A DNA stretch of 64,000 bases from Carposina sasakii (lineage: Eukaryota > Arthropoda > Insecta > Lepidoptera > Carposinidae), in assembly GCA_014607495.2 (NCBI GenBank), contig CP053169.1, positions 8,990,001-9,054,000 of the forward strand, given 5' to 3'. A program made the translations under genes and the position numbers. Positions 13,141 through 25,224 of the stretch are shown here, piece after piece. Positions within the stretch are counted from its first letter, which is position 1, and every line of letters begins with the position of its first letter. The notes under the pieces are model-generated. The model saw only the letters and a list, made by a program, of their open reading frames with translations. It did no database searches and was not told where the DNA came from.

Positions 13141-13405
13141 ATTCATCATCATCAGCCTATTGCAGTCCACTGCTGGACGCAGGCCTCTCCCAGGGCACGA
13201 CACAAGACTGCCATGGGGGGTATTTGCCCATAGTCACCACGCTGGGCAGTCGGGTTGGTAACCGCAGTTTGTATTTTGGACAATGTTCAACACGGGAGGC
13301 GCTACTGCCCACCTCCCGGAAACCCTTAATCGCCTCGTACGATACCCACGGGCAGGCATGGGGTGGTACGTATTCTACTCTGCCGGCACCACGCGGCCAC
13401 GTTAT
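13141..13405. repeat. Dispersed lepidopteran repeat (catcatcatcagcctattg type)
   Basis: Begins catcatcatcagcctattg and contains gggaggcgctactgcccacc, cccacgggcaggcatggggt and ctactctgccggcacc. The same sequence flanks the Foldback-like element (41275-41469 and 44380-44428) and recurs at 42782-42970. This copy is uninterrupted at the CACGGGCAG site, so it is the natural empty site for that insertion. Relation to a LINE 3' region is likely but not shown. Confidence 0.7.
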
Positions 13406-13531
13406 TAATTACTTTATTTAAATGCGATGAGCTAGCTTCTTGTCACATGTCCCCGCGCTAAACGTCTAGAAAACTTGTAACATCTACTCATATATTGTGC
13501 AAAATGAATAAATGATTGATTGATTGTGCAC

Positions 13532-16500
13532 TTACTTTTTGCTCTTCCGTTTGGGCGTACTATGAGCGGAGGTTTGCGGACTGTCACTCAACTCGGAATC
13601 CGAACTACGGATGTCACCGTCCATCTGTAAACAAACATACCAGTTTCTCAAGGATCTCAAGCCAAAGTAATGTTATTCCTCAAATTTCTTCATTTTCGCG
13701 CGTTCCCTAAATCACGCGATGAATTCCAATCGCTATCAAGGGAGTAAAGCGACAATGAACGTTGATGACAAACGATGTAATTATATCAAAGGAGCCTTAT
13801 TCTATTCGCAACTGTAGTTGCCTGCGCAATCATCAGTTGTCAGATTCGGGGGATTAGGGGAAAACTAGCGAGAGCAGTGAGCCGTTTTACACGGATTTTG
13901 GTAAACCGGCCTTGTCGGCCTTTCGTCCCATTGAACTATGTGAGTGACGTAATAGAGAGTGCACCTGTGTTTGCGCCCAGACTTGTGCACTATACAGGAT
14001 GATTTTTAGTCGTCAACGTTCCCGAAAACTACGAAGTCTCCTCATCATCACGATCATTTTTCTCCATGGAAGCATACCTGGGAAGTATCTGGTTTCCAAA
14101 ATATTAGGGTCCAAAGTTGAGTAAATAGACTGCGTTTTTCTGCATAAATGTACATAGACGCGCGTAGCATGATTTTTTCACGAGAAATAATTAATATCTG
14201 TCTATGAAAAAACTAACATAAACACTAGACACTATAAATTTCGCCAATTCAAGAAATTAAATTTTTTTTCTAAAAAAATTTTTTTCCCCAGCATTTTTTT
14301 GGTATAAAATTACTTTATTTGATGTATAGAGTACGTGCCCTTCGTTAATGGTGGCCACAAAAAAACACCCTGTACTCGTATTATCTCCTGCACAATGAAT
14401 TACGGTTGGAGACACTATTATTATTGATAATTAAAAAGTTGTGTATACTAAAAACCATAATTCGAGAGATTAATTTGACAAGTGAGTGACAGATAAACTG
14501 TTACCAGAATTAGAAGAAATTAAATAGTGACGTTATAGTCGATATCAATAATTGTCGATATGATTATAATCCAATAAGACTTGACTGTATAAATTGTTTA
14601 AATTGACAAAATTTCATATTATAGTTCATTTGAATTCCAATGAAGACTAAGTGCTCATGTTGAAACCCATACTGTTGTACGAATTGCAAAAACGTTCGGT
14701 AAAAGTGATGCTCATAAATAATATTACGAACGCCAAAAATACAAACTACCATTTTTCTTGGATTGTATTGTAATATATACCAAAAAAATATATACGTTAA
14801 ATACCATTCTATACTTTTAAAATATCGATACGAACAGCATTAGCCCAACCATGGCAACACTTGTGCAAAATGAACTGCGTTAAACTAGTCTCACGAATTA
14901 TGGTTTCGAGTATAATCTATTATTGATGTGTGTGTAACCTCACCTGGCCAGCCTGTATGGCTTTGTAAGCGATCTGCAAAATCAGCACCGTCCATACTAT
15001 GTGTAGAACTAGCAGTAAACAGAGCAGCGAGTTGAAGATATAGTATGCTGGAAACATCGGCAGGAGCATTGGCGCACGGATTGATGTACTGCAGAAATGA
15101 CAAAATTAGAAAACTTTGACTCGTTACAATTCTTAAACTACTGGTTCAAATTGAATGATATTTGAAATATACTGTGTATATACAATGCCTGCTTGGTTAC
15201 TGAAAATTCAGGCTTGTACTTCTATCCACAACGAAGTTATAGTGGTGTCGAAAATGGCCTGAACTGCTTCGAGAAAAGGATGACACGGCCGTACGTGCCG
15301 CTTTTTTGCTCCACTTGGCGGGGTCACAGCCGTGCCTCCGAAACATTTCATCATAACCTATACAGGTGTAACAAAAAGGGTATGTTAAGCGAAAAGCTAT
15401 GTAAATAGCCCACTATAGAGAACCTATCTACAAAATTTGAGACTGGAAAGCACATTTTTATTTTTTAAGATTGTATGAAAATTCCTGAGATATTTAAAAA
15501 TTCTCCATACTATCGGGAAAAATAAACATGTGATTTCGGATCTCAAATTTTGTAGATAGGTTCTCTACAGTGGGCTATTTACATAGCTTTTTGTTTAAAA
15601 TACCCTTTTTGTTACACCCTGTATAATCTATGTACTGTACTAGTACAGATACTTCTTGTTAGTATATTATGAAAAGAAATAAATAGTGTAACAGCTGTAG
15701 TAGAATCATGCGGTCTGTAAAACCTCATGTTGGTCTTGCCATAATGGAGATTTCCTAGATTTCGTCTATAGGACAGAAGTGACATAAAAAACTAGTGGAT
15801 GTGCGCGATTTCGTCCGCGTGGACTGCATAAAAAAATCTCGAAATTATCCGGGATAAAAGTGGCCTAGACCTGAGTCATAAGTCTAGACTATGTGTACCA
15901 CATTACATTTAAATCGGTTCAGTAGTTTTGGCGTGAAAAGACAGAGTTACATTCGCATTAATAATATTAGTAAGGATGACAATCGACATTTAAGTGCGCT
16001 TTCATGTCGAATAAAAAAAAATTACATAAAGGTAGCAAATGGGGTAAACTATTTGATCACAAACCTCCATATAATGTAGAATGGGTAGATAACGACCCGA
16101 GTTCCGATCCACACGACTATCAGACCTAGGAACAGAGTGTCGCAGAGTTTCTGATAGTTCGCGTACTTAGATGCCTTTACCGCCTGAAAATAATACACCC
16201 ATTTACCTATTAAATCGGTGCTAGTAAAAAACTGCGTGGAAGAATGTTTATATATTCACACTTCACAACACATTAACATATTCCCACACTAAGATCCCCA
16301 AGTCTCGTGTCGTGTGTACTAAACTAAGCAACGGTATACAGGGTGTAACAAAAGGGGTATGTTAAGCGAAAAGCTATGTAAATAGATAGCCCACTAAAAG
16401 GAACTTACCCATAATTTCAGACTCGAAATCACATGTTTATTTTTCCAAATAGTATGGAGAATTCCTAAACACCTCAGGAATGTTCATAAAATCTTGAAAA

Positions 16501-19500
16501 ATAAGCATGTGATTAGGAGTCTCAAATTTTGGAAATAGGTTCTCTATAGTGAGCTATTTACATAGCTTTTCGCTTAACATACCCTTTCTGTTACACCCTG
16601 TATAAATACATAGATAAGTATAGAAACATCCATGACTCGGAAACAAACATCGATATTCATCATATCAAATTACACACCCGTTAAACACTATTGTTGTTTG
16701 ACAGCCAAATTTCTTAAAATCTAGACACAGCATAAATTTTATGCGTTAAGCAGAACTATCTAGACACAAGGAAAAAATCTGCCCAAAGTCGCATTTAGAC
16801 ATATAAACATATATAAACACCGCTGTGTTCCCGAAACGGGGAAGCCAGAACCGCAGGATCGTAAGGGAGATCCCACAGCCACGTTCAGCATAGCGGGGGA
16901 CAGATGTTAATGATCAGTGACACGTTGCTAGCTTGTCGCCTGAGAGAATACCCGAGTTGCTTACTTGACTCTTACGACATGCACGGAAGGAGATGCAGCT
17001 GATGTATTCTAGTGAAGCCCCGCATCAGCACGGGAAATCACATTTAGGGTCAAGACACACTGTTAACACCCGACGCGATAACACGCCGAAAATGTATGGA
17101 GAGTGGGAATAGCGTGTTTTCGCGTGGGATGTTAACAGTGTGACCATATAAAATGTATGTGATTGATTACTACTATGTTGCGTACTAACACTCGTGTCGG
17201 GTGTTAACAGTTGACCTCTTTGAAACGCAGCGTGAGAAGGCCCCCGCGAGATGGACGGACGCCCTAGCCACGGTCGCGGGTTGGATGCAGGGCGCTTCCG
17301 ACCGGTCAGAGTGGAGGTTGTTGGGGGAGACTCCATGTTCAGCAATGGACTTGTCATGGCTGAGAATGATGATGATGATTGATCTTTAGAGATGTGAATA
17401 TACACAAAGGCACCTACCTCAATAAATATATCGGCACAGTCATGTAGCAAAAGCACTAGAGTGCCGATCCGATGCAGGTTACACACCCAGCTAAACGACA
17501 GCAGCGCTATAGTGGCCAAATGGTGAACGAACATCTGCCAAAAGTCCTTGCGGCGGACGTCGAAAAACTGCGATATGGTCAGCGACCAGTAGAATGCTGA
17601 CGATATCATGTAGTACCACCACACGTCGTCTGTTAGACCCTGGAATTAAAGTTAAAGTATGTTAGGAAACTTTACATTATACACACGGCTGTTTGTTCAA
17701 AATGGAGTAGCTACCCCACCTACGAAAAAACACCCTGTATGCAGAGAAGACTACGTACTCTACACATAAAAAAAAAAGTAAATTTATGCCAAAAAAAAAA
17801 TGCTGGGAAATGATGTAAAGTTTTTTGAAAAAAATTATTACTTGATCGGGCGAAATTTATAGTGTCCAGTGTTTATGGTAGTTTTTTCATAGACAGATAT
17901 TAATTACTTCTCGTGAAAAAATCTTGCTACACGCGTCTATGTGCATTTATGCAGAAAAACGCAGTCTATTTACTCAACTTTGGACCCTAATATCTTGGGA
18001 ACCAGACACTTCCCAGGTATGCTTCCACGGAGTAAATGATCGTGATGATGAGCAGATTCCGTAGTTTTCGGGAACGTTGACGACCAAAAATCACTCTGTA
18101 TACAAACAGCTCTGTTCCAAAAAAGGGGTAAACAAAACTGAAATCACGGTGTAGATATTTTAGTCACGTTTATCATAACGGGGTTAGATGAATAATATCG
18201 GTGACAGGCTGATCTCTTAAGAGAACGCACCCGAGTTGGTCAACTCTTACGACATGTACGGAAGGATCTGCACAGGATAGAGAACTCTATCATCTTATAT
18301 GTATAGCTGCAAAGTTTCATTAAAATTAGTTCGGTTGTTTTCGCGATGAAGAGTAAAAACATCCAGACATCCATTCGTGCAAACTTTCATAATTCATTCA
18401 ATGTATTTTACTGCATCAGTAATAAAAAACCACATGTCAATAAAACAAATATGTACCTCAAACATTAACTTTTTCAGCATTTTCTATGCTGCTCTGGAAG
18501 TGAAAAAAAAAACGTAAAATACTACAGCTGCTTCTCTTCCCGGGCATACTGTACAAGTCAGTAGAGGGACAAGAGGGTCTTGGTGTTTTGTAGGCGAGTG
18601 ACCACCTGTCACTACTAACCGAACTTGAACTTGTGCATCTTGACTATACCCTTAAAATTGGTCAGAAGTGGCACCATGTGGTTCTGTCGGTGCTCTGCCT
18701 ACCCCGTAAGGGATAAAGGCGTGATTATATGTATGTATGTACATTAATTTTTAATGAAAATTGTAATACTTACTTCGTTATTCTTAACATACCTAAATTA
18801 TTTTTCAATGCTTGAGTCACTTACAACTTGAGTGAGTTGTGTAAGGTTTGAGTGAACAACTAATGATATGGGGTTAATAATGTAATTGTAATAGATTCCA
18901 GACTAGTAACGCAATCACATGTTAAAGGGTGGAGGCGCCCTTAGAATTAGAAATAACGCCGTTTACGAAACAAAATCTATATTTCGACACCAACCTTGAG
19001 TTTCTACACCTATTACTAGCGCCTCGACATAGTTGACTGATGCTTTTACAATCTAGTGCTATGCAACATTATTGTGGGCTTAATCAATAACCATTTGAAC
19101 TTGTTGCGAATGACTAACATCGTAATGGTTTTCATGAAAATATGTAGTTGGTCATCGATGTCAGCGTTCTATATCACACCAGCTTATGTGTTACTCTGAT
19201 GTTTCATTAAAATCCATTCAGTAGTTTTTGCGTGTAAGAGCAATAAGCATCTAACAGACCTACATCCTCACAAACTTTCGCGTTTATAATATTAGTAGGA
19301 TACTCGTAATGTCTCCGACCGTATTTCGATCAAGGCGGCCAATAAGCCAGGTGCGCAGGAGATATAGTACAACAAGAATGTGTGCAAACACAGATGCACT
19401 CTCTATTAAAAAACCTATAGCTAGTTAAAACTTATCATTACCTGATGAGGGTACCCCACATACGCCTGATCGATGTCCCACAGCCAATCCTTGTCCCATA

Positions 19501-22500
19501 AGATGAGTAGACCGAAGGTGAAGTTGCACATATAGAAGGTGAACTTCCACGAGTTTTCGCAGAACTTGACGAGGGTGGACGGCTTCTCGTGGCTGCGGCG
19601 TATCCGCCACCAGCGCTCCACCTGCCTCTCTGTCATGTCCACTTGCTTGGCGAGGGCATTGAACTGGAAATTATCCAATCAATGAAAATATTACATGAGA
19701 TTGGTCAGAGATAGCTCTGAAATAACATGACGGCCTATTGGTGTAGTACATAAATACATACATAAGTATAGAAACATCGATATTCATTATATTAATGTTT
19801 GCACCTACCGGTATTGGAACCCAGGACTTATGGCGTCGCAAGCAAAAAGTTGGCAGTGTTTTGAGCAATAGGTGGTGGCTGCCGGCTACGCCACAGGTCC
19901 TGGGTTCGAATCCCGGTAGGTGTAAACATTGATACGATGAATATATGTTTGTTTCCGAGTCATGGATGTTTCTAACGTTATCTATGAATTTATATACCGT
20001 TGCTTTGCCCACGACACAAGACCTTAGGGATCGTAGTGCGGGACTAGGTTAATGTGTTATGAATGGAGTGTGTGAATATTATAAAAAAAAAATTGATGGA
20101 GGTCTGAGGTTCGAATCTCGGTTGGGGCAATCTTTTTTATTGCATATAAGCGGATAAATTAAGTGTTTACTCTGATGTGGCTTCTTACTTTATTTACGTA
20201 AGTACTTATTTATTTGACGTAGTTATTATTAACCATTCAAGACCTTAAGAAATAGGATTAGGTTTAAACGTGTTGTCAAGTACAAGTACCTACCTATTGT
20301 TATGTATGTATTTACCTACGTACTAATGTATGTTTAAATGTGTTTACAATACACCTATTTCAGTAAACAAATAACTGTCTCGGGCCACTTAAATTATTAC
20401 AAGGACATCTTTGCCGGAGATAACACATCAAAGCGGGAAAGTTAGCGAAGAGAGATAAACCTTTTGGACTCTCCAAGTTCATTTACTACCCCTTTTACAA
20501 AACTACATTTGTATTTTCAAATACTCAGGGTATGTCCCCTCAGACGTTGAGCTAGCAACTTGTTCATTAACATCCTGACCCCGCTAAACGTGGCTGTAAT
20601 CTCCTTCGTGATACTACCCAACTGTGTGAATACTTATGTATTACTATTTTCGCGTGTATTTCTCTTATTTTTGCTATCAAATTCAAGCTGCGGTGACACA
20701 CCAATACAATGTACAATGCATGCTACTTTACATAACCGCTCTCGTAAACGTAGATTAGATAAGATTAGAGAATAGAACCACATTATACAGGGTGTAAAAA
20801 GACAACGTTTCTTTTAATACCTCGTATTCTTTGTAACATCACGATATTTTTTTATGGCAGCACTCCTGGGAAACCGCGGGTTTCCAAAATATTGGAGTCC
20901 AAGGTTACATAAATTTTAGCATTTTTTACATAAATCCACCTGGAAACATTTCTTTCAAAGATACCATATCAAAATTTAAACATTTTAATTTAGTAGGTAC
21001 ATTTGTACTTTGCATCAAAGAAATAGGCACAATGCTTGCAATAAAATAAGTTTTTTTTTCATTTATATTTATCGTTTTCCAGGGTTGGTTCCACAGAAAA
21101 AAAGATCGTAACGTTACAAATAATACGAGGTATTAAAAAACAACGTTGTCTTTTCACACCCTGTATGTAGTCGCATACCTTTAGTGCTTTGTATTATACA
21201 ATTGGCTATTTACTGACAGGAAACTTTATAATAATAATGGAATAGCAATGAGTTACGATTAGCTCGGCCGTGGACAGACCGGCGTGTTAGATAACTTAAA
21301 TTTTATTATAAGATATCCGATATACGAAGCTATATCCGCTTGACTAAATTGCCTATGTTCTAAGCTATGATAAACCGCACGTAAAGTTACCTAATTATCT
21401 TTATTTTTGATATGAAATATAGCTTATACCTGTATAGTTTAAAGATTTTTATTAGCAAGGCCCACGAGTGTAATAAAAGGGGTACGTTAAGCTTAAAGCT
21501 ATGAGAACGCCCCCAAAATTTCTTAGTCGACACTTACGACATGCACGGATGGAGATGAAGCTGATGTATTCCAGTGAAAAGCTGGTTAAAGGAATATAAT
21601 AATGCTAAGATATAAGTTGCTTAGTACCCACGACACAAGACTTTAGGGATCTTAGTGTGGGACAGGTCAGTGTTGTGATATTATAAATTATAAAATTATT
21701 AATAAAGAAAATGGAAAAAATTCTTCACCCGAGTGGGAATCGAACCCACGACCGCTGCAAACCGTGCCAGCCGCTATAACCACTAAGCCACAGGGTCAAT
21801 TACTCGGATGACGAATTTTACCATCTCTTTTCTAAATAACATATTGGCAACGTTATTCTTCATCCCGATAGCTATACACTAGCCAAATCTCGGGAAACAA
21901 AGCTGAATCCCTCAGCACAATGTTTAAATATGAAACGATCAACCATATCCTAACGGATTATATTATTATTATAATTCGGGTGAAGAATTTTTTCCATTTT
22001 CTTTATTAATAATTTTAGAATTATAATAATGCTAAGCCATCGCGGCATCGGCATATTATATGCACAAGTATTGACCTTAATGCCCTTTTCCGTTACATAT
22101 CAATTGTTTACGCAAAGCCGGCACTTCGGTAAAGGTAGGCGTAGGACCTTAATGAGACATTTTAATCTTTCCGAGGACGAGCTAAGTAATTTTACAACAT
22201 TAAAATCTGTACATGAAATAAATTCATTGGTACAGGCCCGTGACTGGGATCGAGCACGTCTTAACCACTGGGCTATCACGGCTATGATATGACCGTTATA
22301 ATACATTATACATAGAGAAAGTTCTAGCTAATCACCTGAGAGAGATCCCTGATTTTCATAAATTATATAATCCTTATTAAGATTATAAATGTTGACTAAC
22401 TACAATTGTTTGACTCCGAATTGTCGCCTGATCTCTGTCTGTCCGGCTATCACGCTAAAATTATTTAACCGATTTAAATGAAAGGCACAGCAGAGATAGT

Positions 22501-25224
22501 TTAGGGCCTGAGGACGGACATAGGCCATTTTTTGTCCTGGTAAAATATTTTTATCCCGGACAATAGGGATGTTTACTATGGTGGAATTTTTATGACATTT
22601 TATGCTTATCAGAATAAATCATCAAAATTATAGGTACCTATCTGTAAAATTACAATTTCATTAAGTGTCCAAATGAGGTAGTAATAAGCCTTCAAAGTTA
22701 AGTGGGCAAGTCCATTTTTCAAATTTGAAATTAATTGAAAATTACTACATCACATGACAACCTGCATCATCAGCAAATTTTGTTTAGTGACCATATAGGT
22801 ATTTATAAGCGCTACATTAATATAGCTGTAGAACAAAAGTTCTTTTACGCGCGTACAAGTTACTGTTTGTATGGAGCGTTTTTTGGCAAGTCTAAAATTG
22901 TGACTTTGAAATCGTTATATCCCGGAAAGTTTTCACGCTAGCTAAGTTTTTCTTTCGCAAATGTTTCTTTTATTTTATAATCTTTCGATACAAAAAAAAG
23001 AACAAAAAAAAACCGTAATCATCCCTATTCCGACATTTTGTTTTTATCTGCAGTGTACGCGGACGGAGTCGCGAGACTCGCGGGCGGCCACTAGTATGAA
23101 AGATTTATAATTATGTAAGCACTAAGTAAAAGTACTTAATGAAAAATATTGATAACAACCTAATCATTTTAATTGACTTAAGGGTCGGTTCATATCTGAC
23201 GGAAGATGCGTCGAGCGTATCTCCAGATACAGTCAAACGCACTAACGCATCATCGGTTGAGTGTGAAAGGTTGTATGTTTGTCATATATTTGCCTGTTCT
23301 GACGTTACGCGACCGACAAAAACGCGACGGATTTTCCGTCAGATATGAACCGACCCTTAGGGTGAATAGCCTAATTACTTACTTCTCACTTTAACAAGAC
23401 AATTAATTAAGCAAGAAGTTTTAATAGCCTTTCTAATAATGAAATAAACTGGTAGATATGCTAGATTGCTAGAAACCCATGACTCAATTAAGAATCACTC
23501 TCACCAACTACATATTTAAGGCCCACTTGCAGCAAACACTTCATTAAAATATTTGCTAATGCAATCCCACCTCTGCATATAAAAAACAACAAGTAAATAA
23601 AAAAACAAACAAGCTTACTTTCATATTTATAAGATTAATTGGGATATATTTTCATGTAACCAAACTTGCACATCTTAACTATACCCTCAAAATTGGTCAG
23701 AAGTGGCACTATGTGGTTCTATCGACCCTTGGTGCTCTGGCTACCCCCATAAGGGATAAAGGCGTGATTATATATTATTATTGTATTATATATTATATTT
23801 TCATGTAAAGTTTTCTCTGAAATGGATCCAAAGTTTTCATATATTTTTTTATTTAGATTAATCTTTAACATTATAATTGATATAGGAAATTGTATTTACT
23901 CATCAAACGAATGCTGTCATCTATCTAGGTACTACATACCTAGGCTCTGTTTCCTAAATGAAGTAACCAAAACTGCAAGATCATAAAAGAGTTGCACAGC
24001 CAAGTTAAATATAGCAGAGACCAATGAAAAATTGAAAATTATCAGTGACAAGTTACTAGATTATAGCCTGAGAGAATGTCCGACCAAGTACCTTAGTAAA
24101 CTCTTATAACATGCACAGAAAGAGATGCAGCTGATGTACTCTATTGAAGCCCTGCATCAGAACAGGATAGAAACTAGGTACTGTAATAATATTAAAAGAA
24201 TATTACCTGTTTCAACCTTGGATTGGTTTTATATGCCTCTTCTAGTTTTGGCGAACTCCTAGATTTCCTTGGCCTCTTTGATTTGATGCCTAAAGCCTTG
24301 CCAAACGGGGCAAATAGGTAACTGCAAACATAACTCATGTATGAATTTGTAATTACTTTGTGATTATTTATCTAAGTACAAGTCATTGGCATGGCATGTA
24401 TAGGTATAAAATATTATTTACAATAGATATATGTGTAGGTAAGTAAATCTATTGTACATTTTTATGTTTTGTTGTCTGATTGTTGTTTATATACTTTGTG
24501 GAAGATGTCATCAAATAAAAAATTGTGGTTAAGCAATATACTAAAATTTAAGTTAGTTATTAGAGAAAAAAACTAGGATTAATTACTAAGTAGGTAATCT
24601 ACCTAGTCAAGTATGTATTTAAACTTCCACCAACCCAGCCAGTAGGCACAAAAAACAAATTATTCATTCGTATGATTGGTAACACAAAGTTTTCATGCAA
24701 ATAACTTAAAATTAACATTACATGTAGGTGTGTACTCTAGCATTGTAGTTTACTGTTAACTTGTGTTTGTCCCACTTTAATTTAATTGGCAAAGTTAAGT
24801 GATTAGGTTTAGACAATGCTACAGTTTCCTAAATGATAATTAAATATAGTATTTAAATATTATTATCAATTATGCGATAGTGTCGGCAATTTGTCTCCCA
24901 AAATCCACCCACATGAAGATTCAGGGCCACAGAAATTGTAAATTACATACCTACCACAGTCATGACTAGTTAGGTTATCTTATCGTAGACTAAGGTCACA
25001 TTTCACCTGCGCTTTTCAATAATAATATAAATGAGAATTACTTACGTTTCCATCACATAACGTATACATATGAAGATTAAAGCCATGGGAATTGGAATAA
25101 AAACGTGACGGTGATCGTTGTAGACCACATCTTTATCAGGTCCTGGGGCGAGGTCTTCCCATGTCGTATTGGGTGGTAGCCATACATCTTCATTCCAAAA
25201 CGATTTAAACAACGGTTCCAGCAT
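13532..25224 (-). CDS. schlank: Ceramide synthase A (schlank/CerS-like), seven coding exons
   Basis: ER membrane N-acyltransferase joining a fatty acyl-CoA to a sphingoid base. Coding exons, 5' to 3' on the minus strand: 25224-25046, 24321-24207, 19663-19442, 17639-17418, 16183-16065, 15088-14944, 13624-13532, giving 364 residues. Phases after exons 1-6 are 2,0,0,0,2,0; all junctions have AG/GT. Exon 1 encodes an N terminus with [17 protein letters not shown] and a membrane segment. Exon 3 carries the Hox-like domain ([14 protein letters not shown], then [11 protein letters not shown]). Exon 4 holds the Lag1 motif (FWQMFVHH, His 211-212; LHDCAD, Asp 239 and 242). Exons 5-6 supply the last membrane segments. 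Exon 7 is a short acidic/Ser tail ending KRKSKK at TAA 13534-13532, which overlaps a perfect donor consensus GTAAGT, so a further exon cannot be excluded. Tandem paralogue of the gene at 30672-49946. Confidence 0.9.
13993..14374. mobile_element. MITE-C, near-complete copy in intron 6 of CerS A
   Basis: Bounded by tacagga and ccctgta. Contains the core gtcaacgttcccgaaaacta and, uninterrupted, agaaataattaatatctgtc. That is the reverse complement of the site interrupted by the nested element at 46697-46937. Confidence 0.75.
15361..15623. mobile_element. MITE-A, full-length palindromic copy in intron 5 of CerS A
   Basis: Left end tacaggtgtaacaaaaaggg, right end ccctttttgttacaccctgta. The two halves are close reverse complements over most of 263 bp (for example gctatgtaaatagcccacta against agtgggctatttacatagct), with only a short central loop. 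No coding capacity. TA-flanked termini suggest Tc1/mariner-type mobilisation (inference). Confidence 0.8.
15791..15976. repeat. Dispersed lepidopteran repeat (gtcgcgcg...ttagtaagga type)
   Basis: Runs from the cgcgatttcgtccgcgtgga region through aaatcggttcagtagttttg to aatattagtaagga. Other pieces lie at 18290-18370, 19190-19305, 23010-23096 (reverse), 31250-31402, 35830-35925 (reverse), 57890-58098 (reverse) and 61010-61110. Non-coding; the mechanism of spread is not evident. Confidence 0.65.
16337..16602. mobile_element. MITE-A, full-length palindromic copy in intron 4 of CerS A
   Basis: Ends tacagggtgtaacaaaaggg and cctttctgttacaccctgta; 266 bp; same palindromic build as the 15361 copy. 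A TA dinucleotide is present on both flanks. Confidence 0.8.
16820..17036. repeat. Dispersed repeat D (cgtgttcccgaaacggggaa type)
   Basis: About 215 bp with gtgttcccgaaacggggaag, gatcccacagccacgttcag, cttacgacatgcacggaagg and agccccgcatcagcacggga. Further copies or pieces: 18190-18280, 21520-21585, 23940-24172, 32140-32222, 33045-33150, 34290-34400, 34866-34920, 39708-39842 and 44925-45065. Non-coding; probably SINE-like, but no pol III box was recognised. Confidence 0.65.
17735..18102. mobile_element. MITE-C copy in intron 3 of CerS A
   Basis: Opposite orientation to 13993-14374. Contains gacagatattaattacttct (an empty TTAA site), ccagacacttcccaggtatg and cgggaacgttgacgaccaaa, ending ctctgta. 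The left boundary is approximate. Confidence 0.65.
18615..18752. repeat. SINE-like tail repeat ending in (atgt)n
   Basis: Contains attggtcagaagtggcacca, tgctctgcctaccccgtaag and ggataaaggcgtgattatat, then tgtatgtatgt. Matching copies lie at 23664-23775 and 31128-31243, and a diverged end at 39158-39200. Confidence 0.65.
19798..19927. repeat. Inverted pair of tRNA-derived SINE ends in intron 2 of CerS A
   Basis: The left arm (gcacctaccggtattggaac) and the right arm (cgaatcccggtaggtgtaaa) are reverse complements. The right arm carries a good B box (ggttcgaatcc). A separate B-box-like stretch, aggttcgaatctcggt, lies at 20107-20122. Confidence 0.55.
20786..21165. mobile_element. MITE-B, 380 bp, in intron 2 of CerS A
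   Basis: Starts tacagggtgtaaaaagacaa and ends ttgtcttttcacaccctgta, with complementary inner arms (taatacctcgtattctttgt against ttacaaataatacgaggtat). It shares only the outermost tacagggtg with MITE-A, suggesting a common transposase source. Confidence 0.7.
21594..22030. repeat. Inverted tRNA-SINE pair in intron 2 of CerS A
   Basis: Arms at 21690-21733 and 21977-22022 are reverse complements (aattattaataaagaaaatg against cattttctttattaataatt). Between them, 21724-21795 read on the minus strand has an A-box-like ggcttagtgg and a perfect T-arm gtgggttcgattcccac. The acceptor stem does not pair convincingly, so this is a tRNA-derived SINE, not a tRNA gene. Confidence 0.55.
22207..22292 (-). 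repeat. tRNA-derived SINE head
   Basis: On the minus strand it reads gatagcccagtggttaagac (A-box-like) followed by cgatcccagtcacgggcctg. No closed cloverleaf was found. Confidence 0.45.
23179..23359. mobile_element. MITE with 22-bp perfect terminal inverted repeats
   Basis: Positions 23181-23202 (from AGGGTCGGTTCATATC) are the exact reverse complement of 23336-23357. The termini extend to TAAGGG...CCCTTA if a TA duplication is counted. About 180 bp, non-coding, in intron 2 of CerS A. Confidence 0.75.
23664..24172. repeat. SINE-like tail (23664-23775) and repeat D copy (23940-24172)
   Basis: The first piece repeats attggtcagaagtggcacta and agggataaaggcgtgattat; the second repeats cttataacatgcacagaaag and the gccctgcatcagaacaggat end. 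Both lie just downstream of exon 2 of CerS A, inside intron 2. Confidence 0.55.

Larger units (their letters stand above)
7799..13531. other. Intergenic, AT-rich, between convergent RBM12-like and CerS A genes
   Basis: No conserved protein seen on either strand. It should hold the 3' UTR of CerS A, which runs leftwards from 13532. Identifiable items are small MITEs and SINE pieces (8064, 9826, 11047, 11210) and a dispersed repeat (13141-13405). If CerS A has an extra terminal exon beyond its apparent stop, it would lie here. Confidence 0.6.

Noticed and set aside
17025..17417. Open extension of CerS A exon 4 past its end
   Set aside because: Gene B is spliced at the same codon (GAG|GT) and the extension has no family likeness; it is intron read-through.
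21724..21800. Possible minus-strand tRNA gene
   Set aside because: A- and B-box-like sequences and a perfect T arm exist, but the acceptor stem does not pair and the segment is bracketed by SINE arms.
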